64,000 bases of DNA, taken from contig NZ_JAHBBJ010000004.1 in assembly GCF_019331675.1 (NCBI RefSeq), positions 62,001 through 126,000 of the forward strand. The letters run 5' to 3'. Below are positions 26,389-35,646 of the stretch, in pieces. Positions within the stretch are counted from its first letter, which is position 1. Each line of letters opens with the position of its first letter. Under the pieces are notes generated by a model. It saw only the letters and a list, made by a program, of their open reading frames with translations. It made no database searches and was not told the DNA's origin. The DNA is from Bifidobacterium miconisargentati (GTDB taxonomy: Bacteria; Actinomycetota; Actinomycetes; Actinomycetales; Bifidobacteriaceae). Position numbers and translations under genes: made by a program.

Positions 26389-26437
26389 AAGTACAGGGAA
26401 GCAAAACCCAACAGATAAGTACATAAGTACGCAAGTA
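26389..26437 (+). promoter_or_regulatory. AAGTAC repeat array in the typA leader
   Basis: AAGTAC occurs four times within 49 bases (at about 26389, 26417, 26425 and 26433), the last three spaced exactly 8 bases apart. They lie between the TACACT -10 candidate near 26366 and the typA start. Purpose unknown; a repeated protein-binding or RNA-binding site is possible. Confidence 0.4.
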
Positions 26438-26479
26438 CCGAACGATTACGCAAAAGAATCAGTATTAAGAGAGGTTTCG

Positions 26480-28405
26480 ATGGCGGTTCGTGGAGATATC
26501 CGTAATGTGGCGATCGTGGCTCACGTCGATCACGGCAAGACCACGCTGGTCAATGCCATGCTTCAGCAGTCCCATGTGTTCTCCGAGCGTGAGGAAGTGC
26601 CGGATCGTGTGATGGACTCCAACGATCTGGAGCGCGAGAAGGGCATCACCATCCTCGCCAAGAACACGGCCGTGGAATACACCGGCCCGCTGGCCGCCAA
26701 GTACGGCCACCCGGAGGGCATCACCCTCAACATCATCGACACCCCCGGCCACGCCGACTTCGGCGGCGAGGTGGAGCGCGGCATCTCCATGGTCGACGGC
26801 GTCGTCCTGCTCGTGGACGCCTCCGAAGGGCCGCTGCCGCAGACCCGCTTCGTGCTGCGCAAGGCCCTCGAGGCCAAGCTGCCGGTCATCCTGTGCGTGA
26901 ACAAGGTGGACCGTCCGGACGCCCGCATCTCCGAGGTCGTGGGCGAGACTTCCGACCTGCTGCTCGGCCTGGCCGACGACGTGCAGCACGAGGGCATCGA
27001 CCTGAACCTCGACCAGCTGCTCGAAATGCCGGTCATCTACTGCGCCGCCAAGGCCGGTTACGCCTCCGTGAACCAGCCGGCGGACGGCGGCATGCCGGAC
27101 AACGACAACCTCGAGCCGCTGTTCGAGGCCATCATCTCCAACATCCCCGCCCCCGAATACGAGGAGGGCGCCCCGCTGCAGGCCCACGTGGCCAACATCG
27201 ACTCCTCCGACTTCCTCGGTCGACTCGGTCTGGTCCGCATCTACAACGGCACCCTCGAGAAGGGCAAGACCTACGGCCTGTCCCGTGTGGACGGCTCCCT
27301 GGAGAACTTCCGCGTCTCCGAGCTGCTGCGCACCCAGGGCCTCGACCGCATCCCGGTCGCCTCCGCGGGCCCCGGCGACATCGTGGCCGTCGCCGGCGTG
27401 AACGACATCATGATCGGCGAGACCATCGTCGACCCGAACGACCCGAAGCCGCTGCCGCTCATCCACGTGGACGAGCCGGCCATCTCCATGACCTTCGGCG
27501 TCAACGACTCCCCGCTGGCCGGCACCGAGGGCAAGGACCACAAGCTCACCGCCCGCATGATCAAGGACCGTCTGGACCGCGAGCTCATCGGCAACGTGTC
27601 CATCAGGGTGCTGCCCACCGACCGCCCGGACGCCTGGGAGGTCCAGGGCCGTGGCGAGCTGGCCCTGGCCGTGCTGGCCGAGCAGATGCGCCGCGAAGGC
27701 TACGAGCTGACCGTCGGCCGCCCGCAGGTGGTCACCAAGAAGATCGACGGCGTGATCAACGAGCCGATGGAGAACACCACCATCGACGTGCCGGAAGAGT
27801 ACATGGGTACCGTCACCCAGCTCATGGCCGACCGCAAGGGCCGCATGGACGGCATGACCAACCACGGCTCCGGCTGGGTGCGTCTGCAGTTCACCGTGCC
27901 GTCCCGCGGCCTGATCGGCTTCCGCACCGCCCTGCTGTCCGCCACGCGCGGCACCGGCATCTCCTCCTCCATCTCCGCCGGCTACGCGCCGTGGGCCGGT
28001 GAGATCACCATCCGCCAGAACGGCTCCATGGTCTCCGACCGCAAGGGCGTGGCCACCCCGTACGCCATGCAGCGCCTGCAGGCCCGTGGCAACTTCTTCG
28101 TCGAGCCGCAGTCCCCGGTGTACGAGGGCCAGGTCGTGGGCGTGAACAACAAGCCCGACGAGCTGGACGTGAACATCACGCTGGCCAAGCACATGACCAA
28201 CATGCGTTCCTCCACCGCCGACGTGCTGGAGACCCTGACCCCGCCGATCAAGATGAGCCTCGAGGAGTCCCTGGACTTCGCCAACGAGGACGAGTGCGTG
28301 GAGGTGACCCCCGAGTCCATCCGCGTGCGCAAGATCATCCTCGGCCGCGAGGACTGGTACAAGTGGCGCGCCAAGCAGCGTCGTCAGAACAACCAGTCTA
28401 AGTAG
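26480..28405 (+). CDS. typA: Ribosome-associated GTPase TypA/BipA
   Basis: A 641-residue translational GTPase related to EF-G, involved in ribosome assembly and stress adaptation. GTPase motifs: AHVDHGKT (14-21), EREKGITI, DTPGHADFGGEV and CVNKVDRPDA. The domain after the beta barrels includes GRGELALAVLAEQMRREGYE, and the TypA-specific C-terminal domain ends in FVEPQSPVYEGQVVG and LEESLDFANEDECVEVTPESIRVRK (in parts). Start ATG 26480 after AGAGAGG. The leader of about 100 bases contains four AAGTAC repeats. The final codons (RQNNQSK) form the left arm of a 14-bp inverted repeat, so coding sequence and downstream hairpin overlap. Confidence 0.96.
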   Translation: MAVRGDIRNVAIVAHVDHGKTTLVNAMLQQSHVFSEREEVPDRVMDSNDLEREKGITILAKNTAVEYTGPLAAKYGHPEGITLNIIDTPGHADFGGEVERGISMVDGVVLLVDASEGPLPQTRFVLRKALEAKLPVILCVNKVDRPDARISEVVGETSDLLLGLADDVQHEGIDLNLDQLLEMPVIYCAAKAGYASVNQPADGGMPDNDNLEPLFEAIISNIPAPEYEEGAPLQAHVANIDSSDFLGRLGLVRIYNGTLEKGKTYGLSRVDGSLENFRVSELLRTQGLDRIPVASAGPGDIVAVAGVNDIMIGETIVDPNDPKPLPLIHVDEPAISMTFGVNDSPLAGTEGKDHKLTARMIKDRLDRELIGNVSIRVLPTDRPDAWEVQGRGELALAVLAEQMRREGYELTVGRPQVVTKKIDGVINEPMENTTIDVPEEYMGTVTQLMADRKGRMDGMTNHGSGWVRLQFTVPSRGLIGFRTALLSATRGTGISSSISAGYAPWAGEITIRQNGSMVSDRKGVATPYAMQRLQARGNFFVEPQSPVYEGQVVGVNNKPDELDVNITLAKHMTNMRSSTADVLETLTPPIKMSLEESLDFANEDECVEVTPESIRVRKIILGREDWYKWRAKQRRQNNQSK

Positions 28406-28540
28406 TCTGATTGTTCTGACGACGCTGCCTTCGCGGATGCCCTATGGTGGCATCCGCTCACCTCGGCTACGGAAAGCCCACTGGGCTTTCCGCTTAACGC
28501 CTCGGCATCGTCAGAACAACCAGACCAAGCAGTCTGATTG
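28379..28540. repeat. Multi-hairpin repeat on the typA 3' end, copy 2
   Basis: Arms 28379-28392 and 28411-28424 (CGTCGTCAGAACAA and its complement) span the typA stop. Then come stems GCGGATGCC/GGCATCCGC and GGAAAGCCC/GGGCTTTCC separated by GCTCACCTCGGCTA, then CGCCTCGGC. Bases 28508-28540 repeat 28381-28413 with three differences. Reverse-complemented, the unpaired blocks equal those of the rplT element (19138-19251). Confidence 0.8.
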
Positions 28541-28550
28541 GGTATATTCT

Positions 28551-28660
28551 GGCTCCCCTCGCTGAGGGGAGCTGTCAGCGAAGCTGACTGAGGGGAGCCA
28601 TCTCGAAGGAACTTCCCTCAGTCTCACTACGTTCGACAGCTCCCCTCAGCGAGGGGAGCC
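28551..28660. repeat. Paired inverted copies of the GGCTCCCC hairpin repeat
   Basis: The left copy has inner stem GTCAGC-GAA-GCTGAC. The right copy is inverted, with CAGTCTCACTACGTTCGACAG. The overall arms GGCTCCCCTCGCTGAGGGGAG and its inverted form can fold into one large hairpin of about 110 bases. Confidence 0.8.
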
Positions 28661-28688
28661 AGTGTGTTTGTGACATAGTATGGGACAT

Positions 28689-29135
28689 ATGGGTATCAAC
28701 AGCGTGGAATCATTGCCTTGGTCGCATCGGCGGAACGCGCTGGTCAGATCGTTGATTACGATGCTGGCCGGCGCGTTCGCCGCATTCATCGGCACCTTCG
28801 CGCACCGCATGGGCGCTTCGGCCGACATCCCGTACGGACTGGCGCTGGCGTTCCTGCTCATCATCCTGTCCACATGGTGCGCCCGCGCGCGGCTCGGTGC
28901 GGTGGGCCTCGCCCTGCACCTGATCACCTCGTCCGCCACGGCATGGGGACTGGCCCTCGCCACCACTTCCGGCAACGCGCTGATCGTGGCCGGATTCCAA
29001 GGTGATATGCCGTTCTTCTCCCAGCACGCCGGATACATCTGGCTGTACGGCATCGTGCTCGTGCAGGTGGTCATGCTCGTCCTGCCCGCCCGCTGGTTCA
29101 CGATCCCGCCCCGCGACACCACGCCACAGGCGTAA
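28689..29135 (+). CDS. Small four-helix membrane protein of unknown function
   Basis: About 148 residues with four hydrophobic segments: SLITMLAGAFAAFIGTFAH, YGLALAFLLIILSTW, GLALHLITSSATAWGLALA and YIWLYGIVLVQVVMLVLPA. The protein ends in PPRDTTPQA. It resembles the short actinobacterial membrane proteins labelled as uncharacterised DUFs near typA, but I do not recognise a function. TAGTAT at 28676-28681 lies 7 bases before ATG 28689, so a leaderless start there is preferred over ATG 28680, which overlaps the -10 box. Confidence 0.7.
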   Translation: MGINSVESLPWSHRRNALVRSLITMLAGAFAAFIGTFAHRMGASADIPYGLALAFLLIILSTWCARARLGAVGLALHLITSSATAWGLALATTSGNALIVAGFQGDMPFFSQHAGYIWLYGIVLVQVVMLVLPARWFTIPPRDTTPQA

Positions 29136-29218
29136 ACCGAGGATTCGCACAGCTTTGACCGCGCGTGTCGTGGGCATCTCACACGCAACCACTCCAAGCC
29201 CCGCTACCATAGAACGAT

Positions 29219-30199
29219 ATGGCACGCATGAAACTCTTCTATCTGGGCCCCGAGGGCACCTTCACCCATCAGGCGGCAATGACTGCCGCCGAACAGTTCG
29301 CCCCTATGGGAGATTTTGACCTCATTCCGCTTCCCGATGTGCCGGCGATCATGAACGCCGTGCAATTCCGCCAAGGCTGGGGCGTCATCGCCTGGGAGAA
29401 CAACGTCGAAGGCTACGTGGTCCCGAACCTGGACGCGCTCATCGACTCCACCGACGTGGCAGGTTTCGCCCGCGTGAGCGTGGACGTGGCGTTCAACGCC
29501 TTCACCGTGCGTGGCCACGGCATCTACGACTGCACCGGCCAACTCGTCAGTGCCCACCCGCACGGGCTCGCCCAATGCACCAGATTCATCGCCGAATACC
29601 GGCTCAAACCCGAGCCGGCCTCATCCAACGCCGCCGCCTGCCGTGATCTGAAGCCCGGCCAGGTGGCGCTCGGCCCCAGCATCTGCGGCACGCTCTACGA
29701 CCTCGACGTGCTCGGCGAACATGTGCAGGATTTCGACGGCGCCAGAACTGACTTCCTGGTCATCGCGCCGCGCGACGTCGTCCAGGAACTCAACGTCCGC
29801 GCCCAGCATGGCGATGCCAGTGATTTCGAGACGATCATCACGTTCATCCCGCTTGCCACGGGTCCGGGAGTCGTGGCGAACATCCTCGACATCCTGCGCG
29901 TCGCGGGACTGAACATGACCAGTTTCATCTCCCGCCCCATCAAGGGGCACGACGGCACCTACAGCTTCATCGACACGCTGGACGCCGCGCCCTGGGAGCC
30001 ACGGTTCCAGAAAGTGCTGGAAATACTGGCCATGAAGGGCATCTGGATGAAGACGCTGGCCGTCTATCCACGCCGCGAACGCCCCAACCCCCCGGTCGAT
30101 GCGTGGATGTTGCCCCAGGGCGGCATCCATATCGATGAGGAGCGTATGCCGGAAGGATGGCAGCACACCGAGATCGTGAGAAAGGAACTGTTGTGGTAG
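29219..30199 (+). CDS. pheA: Prephenate dehydratase
   Basis: A 326-residue monofunctional enzyme converting prephenate to phenylpyruvate in phenylalanine synthesis. Catalytic domain blocks: FYLGPEGTFTHQAA (about 6-19), VIAWENNVEGYV and a C-terminal ACT regulatory domain with TFIPLATGPGVVANILDILR and the ESRP-like SFISRPIKG. The usual TRF motif of the catalytic site appears as ARTDFLVIAPR, a variant form. TACCAT ends 8 bases before ATG 29219 and there is no SD, predicting leaderless mRNA. Stop overlaps tyrA by 7 bases. Confidence 0.92.
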   Translation: MARMKLFYLGPEGTFTHQAAMTAAEQFAPMGDFDLIPLPDVPAIMNAVQFRQGWGVIAWENNVEGYVVPNLDALIDSTDVAGFARVSVDVAFNAFTVRGHGIYDCTGQLVSAHPHGLAQCTRFIAEYRLKPEPASSNAAACRDLKPGQVALGPSICGTLYDLDVLGEHVQDFDGARTDFLVIAPRDVVQELNVRAQHGDASDFETIITFIPLATGPGVVANILDILRVAGLNMTSFISRPIKGHDGTYSFIDTLDAAPWEPRFQKVLEILAMKGIWMKTLAVYPRRERPNPPVDAWMLPQGGIHIDEERMPEGWQHTEIVRKELLW

Positions 30200-31239
30200 A
30201 TACGGTCGGCATCGTAGGACTTGGCCTCATCGGCGGCTCATTGGCCAGGCGATTGGCTCGACGCGGCATCCGGGTCGTGGCGTGGAACCATCGCCCGCAT
30301 CCGTACGCGCAGGCGGAAGCCGACGGCATCTACTGCAAAAGCACGCTCGCCGAACTCATGACCGCCGAACCGGACGTGCTGGTCCTATGCAACCCGCTCA
30401 AGGCCATGCCCGCTATTCTGGCCGAATTGAAGCCCCTGTTCGACGAGCATCCCGACACCACGCTCACCGACGTCGGTTCCGTCAAGGGCATGGTCCGCGA
30501 TCAGGTCAAGGCTGCGGGACTCGCGAACCGGTACGTGGGCGCGCATCCGATGGCCGGCAACGAACTGTCCGGCTGGCAGGCCGCCGACCCAAGCCTGTAT
30601 GACGACGCCCTGTGGGCCGTGACCGTGGACGAGCCGACGGACTACCGCCGGTTCTTCGCCGTGGCCTCGCTGATCACCGAAGACGTGGGCAACCGCATCA
30701 TCGTGCTGGACGACGAGACCCACGACAAGGCCGCCGCCATGATCTCCCATATGCCGCATGTGGTCTCCACCGCGCTCATCAACGAGCTGACGGCCAATCC
30801 GGACCGGAATGTGGCGGCCGCATTGGCGGCGGGCTGCTGGCGCGACATGACCCGCGTGGCCCTGACCGATCCCGACCGCACCCGTGCGATGGTCGAGGAG
30901 GACGCGCTCAACGTGGAAGTGCTGCTGCGCCGCATGGCCGCACGCCTGACCGATATGGCCGACCAGCTGCATGCCGAGCAGGAGCAGGGCGCCGGTGCGC
31001 AGGGGGTTCTGCAGCAGAGCAGGGCCGCGGCGGATGTCAGAAGGTTCTTCGCCGCAGGCGACCCGTTCCGCAAATACAAGGCGGCACTGGCCTCGACGGC
31101 CGATTTTCCCGCACGCGAGTTGGAGATTCCTGAGGTCGGCTGGCAGCAGACGCTCCTGTTCTCCGCCCGCAGGGGAGAGGCGATCACCAGCTTCATCCAC
31201 CCCCATCAGGCCGTGATCCAGCTTCGCCCCGCGATATAG
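30193..31239 (+). CDS. tyrA: Prephenate dehydrogenase
   Basis: This 348-residue NAD(P)-dependent enzyme of tyrosine synthesis starts at GTG 30193, overlapping the pheA stop. The Rossmann motif is GIVGLGLIGGSLARRL (about 6-21). The active-site regions are DVGSVKG and VGAHPMAGNELSGW (His and Ser). A helical dimerisation domain follows with HDKAAAMISHMPHVVSTAL, then a C-terminal extension of about 70 residues that may hold a regulatory segment. Translational coupling with pheA ensures that prephenate is shared between the two branches. RBS AAGGA inside pheA. Confidence 0.93.
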   Translation: MVDTVGIVGLGLIGGSLARRLARRGIRVVAWNHRPHPYAQAEADGIYCKSTLAELMTAEPDVLVLCNPLKAMPAILAELKPLFDEHPDTTLTDVGSVKGMVRDQVKAAGLANRYVGAHPMAGNELSGWQAADPSLYDDALWAVTVDEPTDYRRFFAVASLITEDVGNRIIVLDDETHDKAAAMISHMPHVVSTALINELTANPDRNVAAALAAGCWRDMTRVALTDPDRTRAMVEEDALNVEVLLRRMAARLTDMADQLHAEQEQGAGAQGVLQQSRAAADVRRFFAAGDPFRKYKAALASTADFPARELEIPEVGWQQTLLFSARRGEAITSFIHPHQAVIQLRPAI

Positions 31240-31270
31240 GAATCGGCCTGCGGCCGATGCTGTGTCTCCC

Positions 31271-31416
31271 GCGTCCTTGACAGGACGCTCTTCTACTACC
31301 CTTCAGTCAACCTGCGGTTGACGGCTCCCCTGACAAGGGGAGCCTAGCCTATATAAAATCGCGGCTCCCCTTGTCAGAGGAGCTGGCTCGCGAAGCGTGT
31401 CTGAGGGGTAGTAGAA
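31271..31416. repeat. Inverted pair of hairpin repeats, GGGGTAG subfamily, with leading stem
   Basis: 31271-31288 is a GCGTCC/GGACGC stem. From 31291 to 31416 two copies face each other: TTCTACTACCC at the left end is the complement of GGGTAGTAGAA at the right. The left copy carries inner stem GTCAACC/GGTTGAC and the right copy an imperfect GGCTCGC-GAA-GCGTGTC. In between is the AT-rich TAGCCTATATAAAATCGC. Confidence 0.8.
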
Positions 31417-31464
31417 AAGCAGACAAAGCCTGCGAAACAAATCTATCGGCCTGTGGCCGATGCC

Positions 31465-31731
31465 TCACGGACGCGGTTTCACGTGCGGCCGTTCGGGTAC
31501 CGGCTTCAGCGTGGCGATCTGCTCCTGGTGGATGGTCACGTTCTGGGCCGGGCGGGAGCCGTTGGCGGCCGCATCACGCACCATCTCCAACGTGTAGCCG
31601 TCCCAGGACACCACATGCCCCACGAAATCACGGAACTTCATGCGCCCGTCCGCAGGGTCCACGCCATCGGTGATACGCACCACGATGCGTGCGCCCACCG
31701 GAATCTGCCTCGGCAACGTCATCGGAATCAT
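31465..31731 (-). CDS. Small SH3-like domain protein, function unknown
   Basis: An 88-residue beta-rich protein: VGARIVVRITDG, FRDFVGHVVSWDGYTLEMVRD, VTIHQEQIATLKPVPERP. This pattern resembles the SH3-like barrel found at the N-terminus of some actinobacterial GNAT proteins (of the Rv0428c type), here as a separate gene. Function not assignable. SD GGGGGAT-like sequence precedes the ATG. It stands alone between repeats and the ABC exporter genes and is followed by no clear terminator. Confidence 0.65.
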   Translation of the reverse strand: MIPMTLPRQIPVGARIVVRITDGVDPADGRMKFRDFVGHVVSWDGYTLEMVRDAAANGSRPAQNVTIHQEQIATLKPVPERPHVKPRP

Positions 31732-31825
31732 CCCCCTTATGAATCACGCGGGATGTCGGCCCTGACACCCCGATATCGGTAGTTCCACCTTACTCCGAAC
31801 ACGTTGCGACGCACGGAACTGGCAA

Positions 31826-34738
31826 TCATTCCGCCGCCACCGCATCGAGCACCGGCTGCCGCAACGCGCGTGAGGCGGGGGAGACCGAGGCCACCAGACC
31901 CACCACGATCGAAAGCGCCAGGAACACGCCCAATTGCCCCCACGGCACACTCAGCGAACTCAATCCGTTCGCCTCGTACACCGCGCGGATCACCACACCG
32001 GCCGCGACGCCCGTCACCATGCCCATCACCGTGCCGAACACGGCGATGATGGCCGCCTCGATGCCGAGCATGCCGCGTACCTGGGCGCGCGAGGTGCCAA
32101 TCGCCCGCAACAGGCCGATCTCCTTGGTGCGTTCGGACACGGACAGCGCCAGCGTGTTCACGATGCCGAACACCGCGATCACGATGGACAGGGCCAGCAG
32201 CGCATAGAGCACCAGCAGGATCTGGTCGACCATCGTGCTCATCGTGGACTTGAATTCCTCGCGATCCTGCACGTTCACCACGTAATACGGCTTGACCGCC
32301 TTGATGAGCCGCGCTTTCAACGCCCCCAGATCCTCGCCGCGCGCCGCGTTGACGAACAGCATGATGGTGAACATCGTGTACTCGTTGGTGACCTTGCCGG
32401 CCGTCTCATCGTTCATGAGCACCATCGACCGATACACCGAATTCTCGATGATCGCGCCGATCCGCACCTTCACATGCGTGAGGGTGGTCTTCGTCTTCAC
32501 CAGCGTGCTCGGATCCACGTTCTTCGCATCCTCGGCGGCCTGCCGCGCCTTGGACGCCTTGGCCTGCGCGCCGGCCGCATCCCCGGAGGCGAGCAGCTGC
32601 TGGGCCTCGGCCTGCAATCCGGAGACCTTCGCCTCCACCTGCGCCTGGTATTCGGCCTGCGCCTTGGCGGTGGCCTCCTTGTCGACCACCACCTGCCGGC
32701 CGTTGACCCGCACCGTGTCGCCGACCTTCCAGCCGTTGTCCTTCGCCACCGCGATGCCCACCACCAGCTCGCCATCGCGCAGTGCCTTGTCCGCGTCTCC
32801 CGCATGGGTGACCGGCGCGAACACCTTGGTGAACAGCGACGGCTGCTCGGCGAACGTCATGGCCTGCGTCCGATCGTCGCCCGAACCGTACGTGACGCCC
32901 ATGAGCATGCGCGACTGCGAGACCGAACCCACGCCGTCGGTCTTACGGATCGCCTCGATGGCATCGTCCGGAATACGGCCATCGGATGCGGACATGGCCG
33001 AGAAATCGGACTTCAGCCCGGAATCCACGATGCCCGCCACCGAGGCCTTCGCCGAGGAGGCCACCACGCCCAGACAGCTCACGATCGCGACGCCCACGAA
33101 CAACGCGGCCGCCGTATTCGCGGTCCTGCGCTTGCCACGCGCCAGATTACGGGTGGCAAGCCGGCCCGTCACCGTGAACACATGCGCCGGAATCCAACCC
33201 AGCACCACGCTCGTGGGCCCCACCAGCGCCGGGGCGAGCACGATCACGCCGATGACCACCAGCCCGGCGCCCACACCGAGCGGCCAGCCGGTGCCCATCG
33301 CGGAGGCCGCGTCATTGAGCCATCCCCAAGGCGAGACGGCCACGCCGTCGTTGTTCGCCGCGGCGATACGCCAGCACAGCACCCAGGACGCCGCGCCGCA
33401 CACGATCATCGCCGTGCCGGCCACGCCTCGCGGCCACACGGGCTTCTCCGGGTTCACCGTCTCGTTCATCGCCTGGATCGGCGGGGCCATCGCCGCCCGC
33501 CGTGCCGGCAGGGAAGCGCCGATGAGCGTGACCAGCACGCCCACCACAAGACCCACGAGCATATCCGACACACTCGGGTTCGAGGATCCGGTCATCGGCG
33601 TGCCCATATGCGCCATCAGCGCCACGATGCCCTTGACCATGATCCAACCCAGCCCGATGCCGATCAGCGAGCCCATAAGACCCAGCACGATCGCCTGCAC
33701 CACCACCGTCACGAACACCTGGGCGGGGGAGGCTCCGATCGACCGCAGCAGCGCATAGCCGCGCATCGACTCGCGCACGATCATCGAGAACGTGTTCGCG
33801 ATGATGAACGAGCCCACGAACAGCGCGATCACCGCGAAGATCAGGATCAGCGGCTGCACGAAGCCGAGCGCCTTCTTGGTGGCTTCGGCGTTGCTGTCGC
33901 GTACATGCTGGCCGGTGATGGCCACGGCCTTCGAGCCGGCCGGCAGCGCCTCGTTGATGCGGTCCGCGAGCCTCTGCTGCTGCGCCTCGCTGAGCGGCTG
34001 CCCGCCGTTCGCCGAACCGTAGACGGCGAGATAGCGGGCGGTGCCGACCTGTCCGGACTGCTGCTGGAAATAATCCTTGGCCACTTCCGGCGCAAGCCCG
34101 ATGATGATCGCGCCGGCCTGCGACGACGTGGTGGAGAACAGTCCCACGACCTTCACGTCCACCGCGCCGTCCGGATACACAAGCTTGGTGGTGTCGCCGA
34201 CCTCGAGCCCCGCGGTTTCCGCGGCGAACGTATGCAACGCGATTTCGTGCTTGGTCCTCGCCCACCGGCCCTTGACCAGCGATGCCGAGCGCCAGGTGCC
34301 GTCCTTGAGCCCCAGGCTGCTGGTCACGCCGCCCATCGTGGAAACGGCGTTGCCGCTTTTGTCCACCAGCACCAGACCCGAGACTTGGTAGACGGCCTCG
34401 GCGCGCGCCACGCCCTCGACCTTGGCGATGGTGTCCGTCAGGGAGATGTCGATGCGGTTGTAGGTCTTCGTCTCGGAGGAACCGCCGGAATCAGAGCCGG
34501 AGGATGAGCCGGACGAGCCCATGGCATCCGTCGCCGCCGCGCCCTTCTGCTCCTTGCTGCCTCGCACATACACGTCGGCATCCGAGTTCGAGGCCATCAT
34601 CTGGTCCACCTGGTTGTTCATCATCTCGCGGAAGCAGAACGAGCCGACCACGAAACTCACGCCCAACGCGATGGCGATGATGGACATGACGAACCGCCCG
34701 AGATGCGCGCGGGCGTCGCGCAGGCCGATGCGGATCAT
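31826..34738 (-). CDS. MacB/FtsX-type ABC transporter permease, two-module
   Basis: A 970-residue permease with two FtsX-like modules. The N-terminal helix ([34 protein letters not shown]) leads into a periplasmic domain, then helices around LILIFAVIALFVGSFIIANTFSM and ALLRSIGASPAQVF. The second module opens with ATRNLARGKRRTANTAAALFVG and ends in AVFGIVNTLALSVSERTKEIGLLRAIGTSRAQVR, the classic FtsX core. The second external domain contains an Ala/Lys/Gln coiled-coil insert (KEATAKAQAEYQAQVEAKV and following). Its start overlaps the ATPase stop by 4 bases. Likely exports peptides, lipids or drugs, or acts mechanically; substrate unknown. Confidence 0.9.
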   Translation of the reverse strand: MIRIGLRDARAHLGRFVMSIIAIALGVSFVVGSFCFREMMNNQVDQMMASNSDADVYVRGSKEQKGAAATDAMGSSGSSSGSDSGGSSETKTYNRIDISLTDTIAKVEGVARAEAVYQVSGLVLVDKSGNAVSTMGGVTSSLGLKDGTWRSASLVKGRWARTKHEIALHTFAAETAGLEVGDTTKLVYPDGAVDVKVVGLFSTTSSQAGAIIIGLAPEVAKDYFQQQSGQVGTARYLAVYGSANGGQPLSEAQQQRLADRINEALPAGSKAVAITGQHVRDSNAEATKKALGFVQPLILIFAVIALFVGSFIIANTFSMIVRESMRGYALLRSIGASPAQVFVTVVVQAIVLGLMGSLIGIGLGWIMVKGIVALMAHMGTPMTGSSNPSVSDMLVGLVVGVLVTLIGASLPARRAAMAPPIQAMNETVNPEKPVWPRGVAGTAMIVCGAASWVLCWRIAAANNDGVAVSPWGWLNDAASAMGTGWPLGVGAGLVVIGVIVLAPALVGPTSVVLGWIPAHVFTVTGRLATRNLARGKRRTANTAAALFVGVAIVSCLGVVASSAKASVAGIVDSGLKSDFSAMSASDGRIPDDAIEAIRKTDGVGSVSQSRMLMGVTYGSGDDRTQAMTFAEQPSLFTKVFAPVTHAGDADKALRDGELVVGIAVAKDNGWKVGDTVRVNGRQVVVDKEATAKAQAEYQAQVEAKVSGLQAEAQQLLASGDAAGAQAKASKARQAAEDAKNVDPSTLVKTKTTLTHVKVRIGAIIENSVYRSMVLMNDETAGKVTNEYTMFTIMLFVNAARGEDLGALKARLIKAVKPYYVVNVQDREEFKSTMSTMVDQILLVLYALLALSIVIAVFGIVNTLALSVSERTKEIGLLRAIGTSRAQVRGMLGIEAAIIAVFGTVMGMVTGVAAGVVIRAVYEANGLSSLSVPWGQLGVFLALSIVVGLVASVSPASRALRQPVLDAVAAE

Positions 34739-35565
34739 GCGTCCGCCCCGTCGTCGCCGGTGCCGTCCGCAAACACCTCGAGGATGCGCTCGTAGGTGGG
34801 GTGGTCCAGATCCTGCGTGATATGCCCGTCCGCCAGCACCAGCACGCGGTCGGCATAGGAGGCGGCGCGCGGATCGTGCGTCACCATCACGATCGACTGG
34901 CCGTAATCCGCCACGGACTGCTTGAGGAAGCCCAGCACCTCACGGCTGGAACGGGAGTCGAGATTGCCGGTGGGTTCGTCCGCGAAGATCACCGAAGGAC
35001 GCGCCATCATCGCACGCGCGCAGGCCACGCGCTGCTGCTGTCCACCCGAAAGCTGGCTTGGCCGGTGCGTGAGCCGCTGCTCCAGGCCCACCACCCTGAC
35101 CACCTGATCGAACCAGTCACGGTCGATGGGTTTTCTGGCTATCTGCAGCGGCAACAGGATGTTCTCCTCGGCCGAAAGCGTGGGCACCAGATTGAACGAT
35201 TGGAAGATGAAGCCGATCTGCTGGCGGCGCAACCGGGTCAGCTGCCGCTGGTTCATGGCCGAGACCTCCAGCCCCTCCACGAACACCTGACCCGAAGTGG
35301 GCTGGTCAAGACCGGCCATGCAGTGCATCAGCGTGGACTTGCCCGAGCCGGACGGTCCCATGATCGCCGTCATCCTGCCGCGCTCGAACTCCACATTCAC
35401 ATGGTCCAGCGCGGTGACGAGATTGTCCGCATCCCCGTAGGTCTTGACCAGATCCACGGCGCGGGCCACCACATGATCGCGTTCCTCGCGTTCGGTCTCG
35501 TTCCCGACCGTCTCCGTATTCCGTCCACCTCGCCGTACGTTATGCTGTGCGTTGTGCCGTGCCAT
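34735..35565 (-). CDS. MacB/LolD-type ABC transporter ATP-binding protein
   Basis: A 276-residue ATPase with Walker [11 protein letters not shown]-loop [14 protein letters not shown], signature [10 protein letters not shown], Walker [14 protein letters not shown] and H-loop VTHDPRAA. The sequence [20 protein letters not shown] and the FQSFNL motif place it in the LolD/MacB/FtsE-like group, matching the FtsX-like permease encoded next. The first about 30 residues are variable and the true start could lie further inside. Divergent from xerC, from which it is separated by a shared promoter region. Confidence 0.92.
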   Translation of the reverse strand: MARHNAQHNVRRGGRNTETVGNETEREERDHVVARAVDLVKTYGDADNLVTALDHVNVEFERGRMTAIMGPSGSGKSTLMHCMAGLDQPTSGQVFVEGLEVSAMNQRQLTRLRRQQIGFIFQSFNLVPTLSAEENILLPLQIARKPIDRDWFDQVVRVVGLEQRLTHRPSQLSGGQQQRVACARAMMARPSVIFADEPTGNLDSRSSREVLGFLKQSVADYGQSIVMVTHDPRAASYADRVLVLADGHITQDLDHPTYERILEVFADGTGDDGADA

Positions 35566-35593
35566 GCTGCCCCAATCCCATCGAATGCGTGCC

Positions 35594-35602
35594 TATAGTC
35601 TA
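35594..35602. promoter_or_regulatory. Overlapping divergent -10 boxes for xerC and the ABC exporter
   Basis: TATAGT (35594-35599, plus) and TAGACT (complement of 35597-35602, minus) share three bases. Such symmetric overlap would let the same site be opened in either direction. Confidence 0.45.
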
Positions 35603-35646
35603 TCGGAGGGCAGGTGCGGGACGGTCGGATGGAAAGGCGGTGCGAT

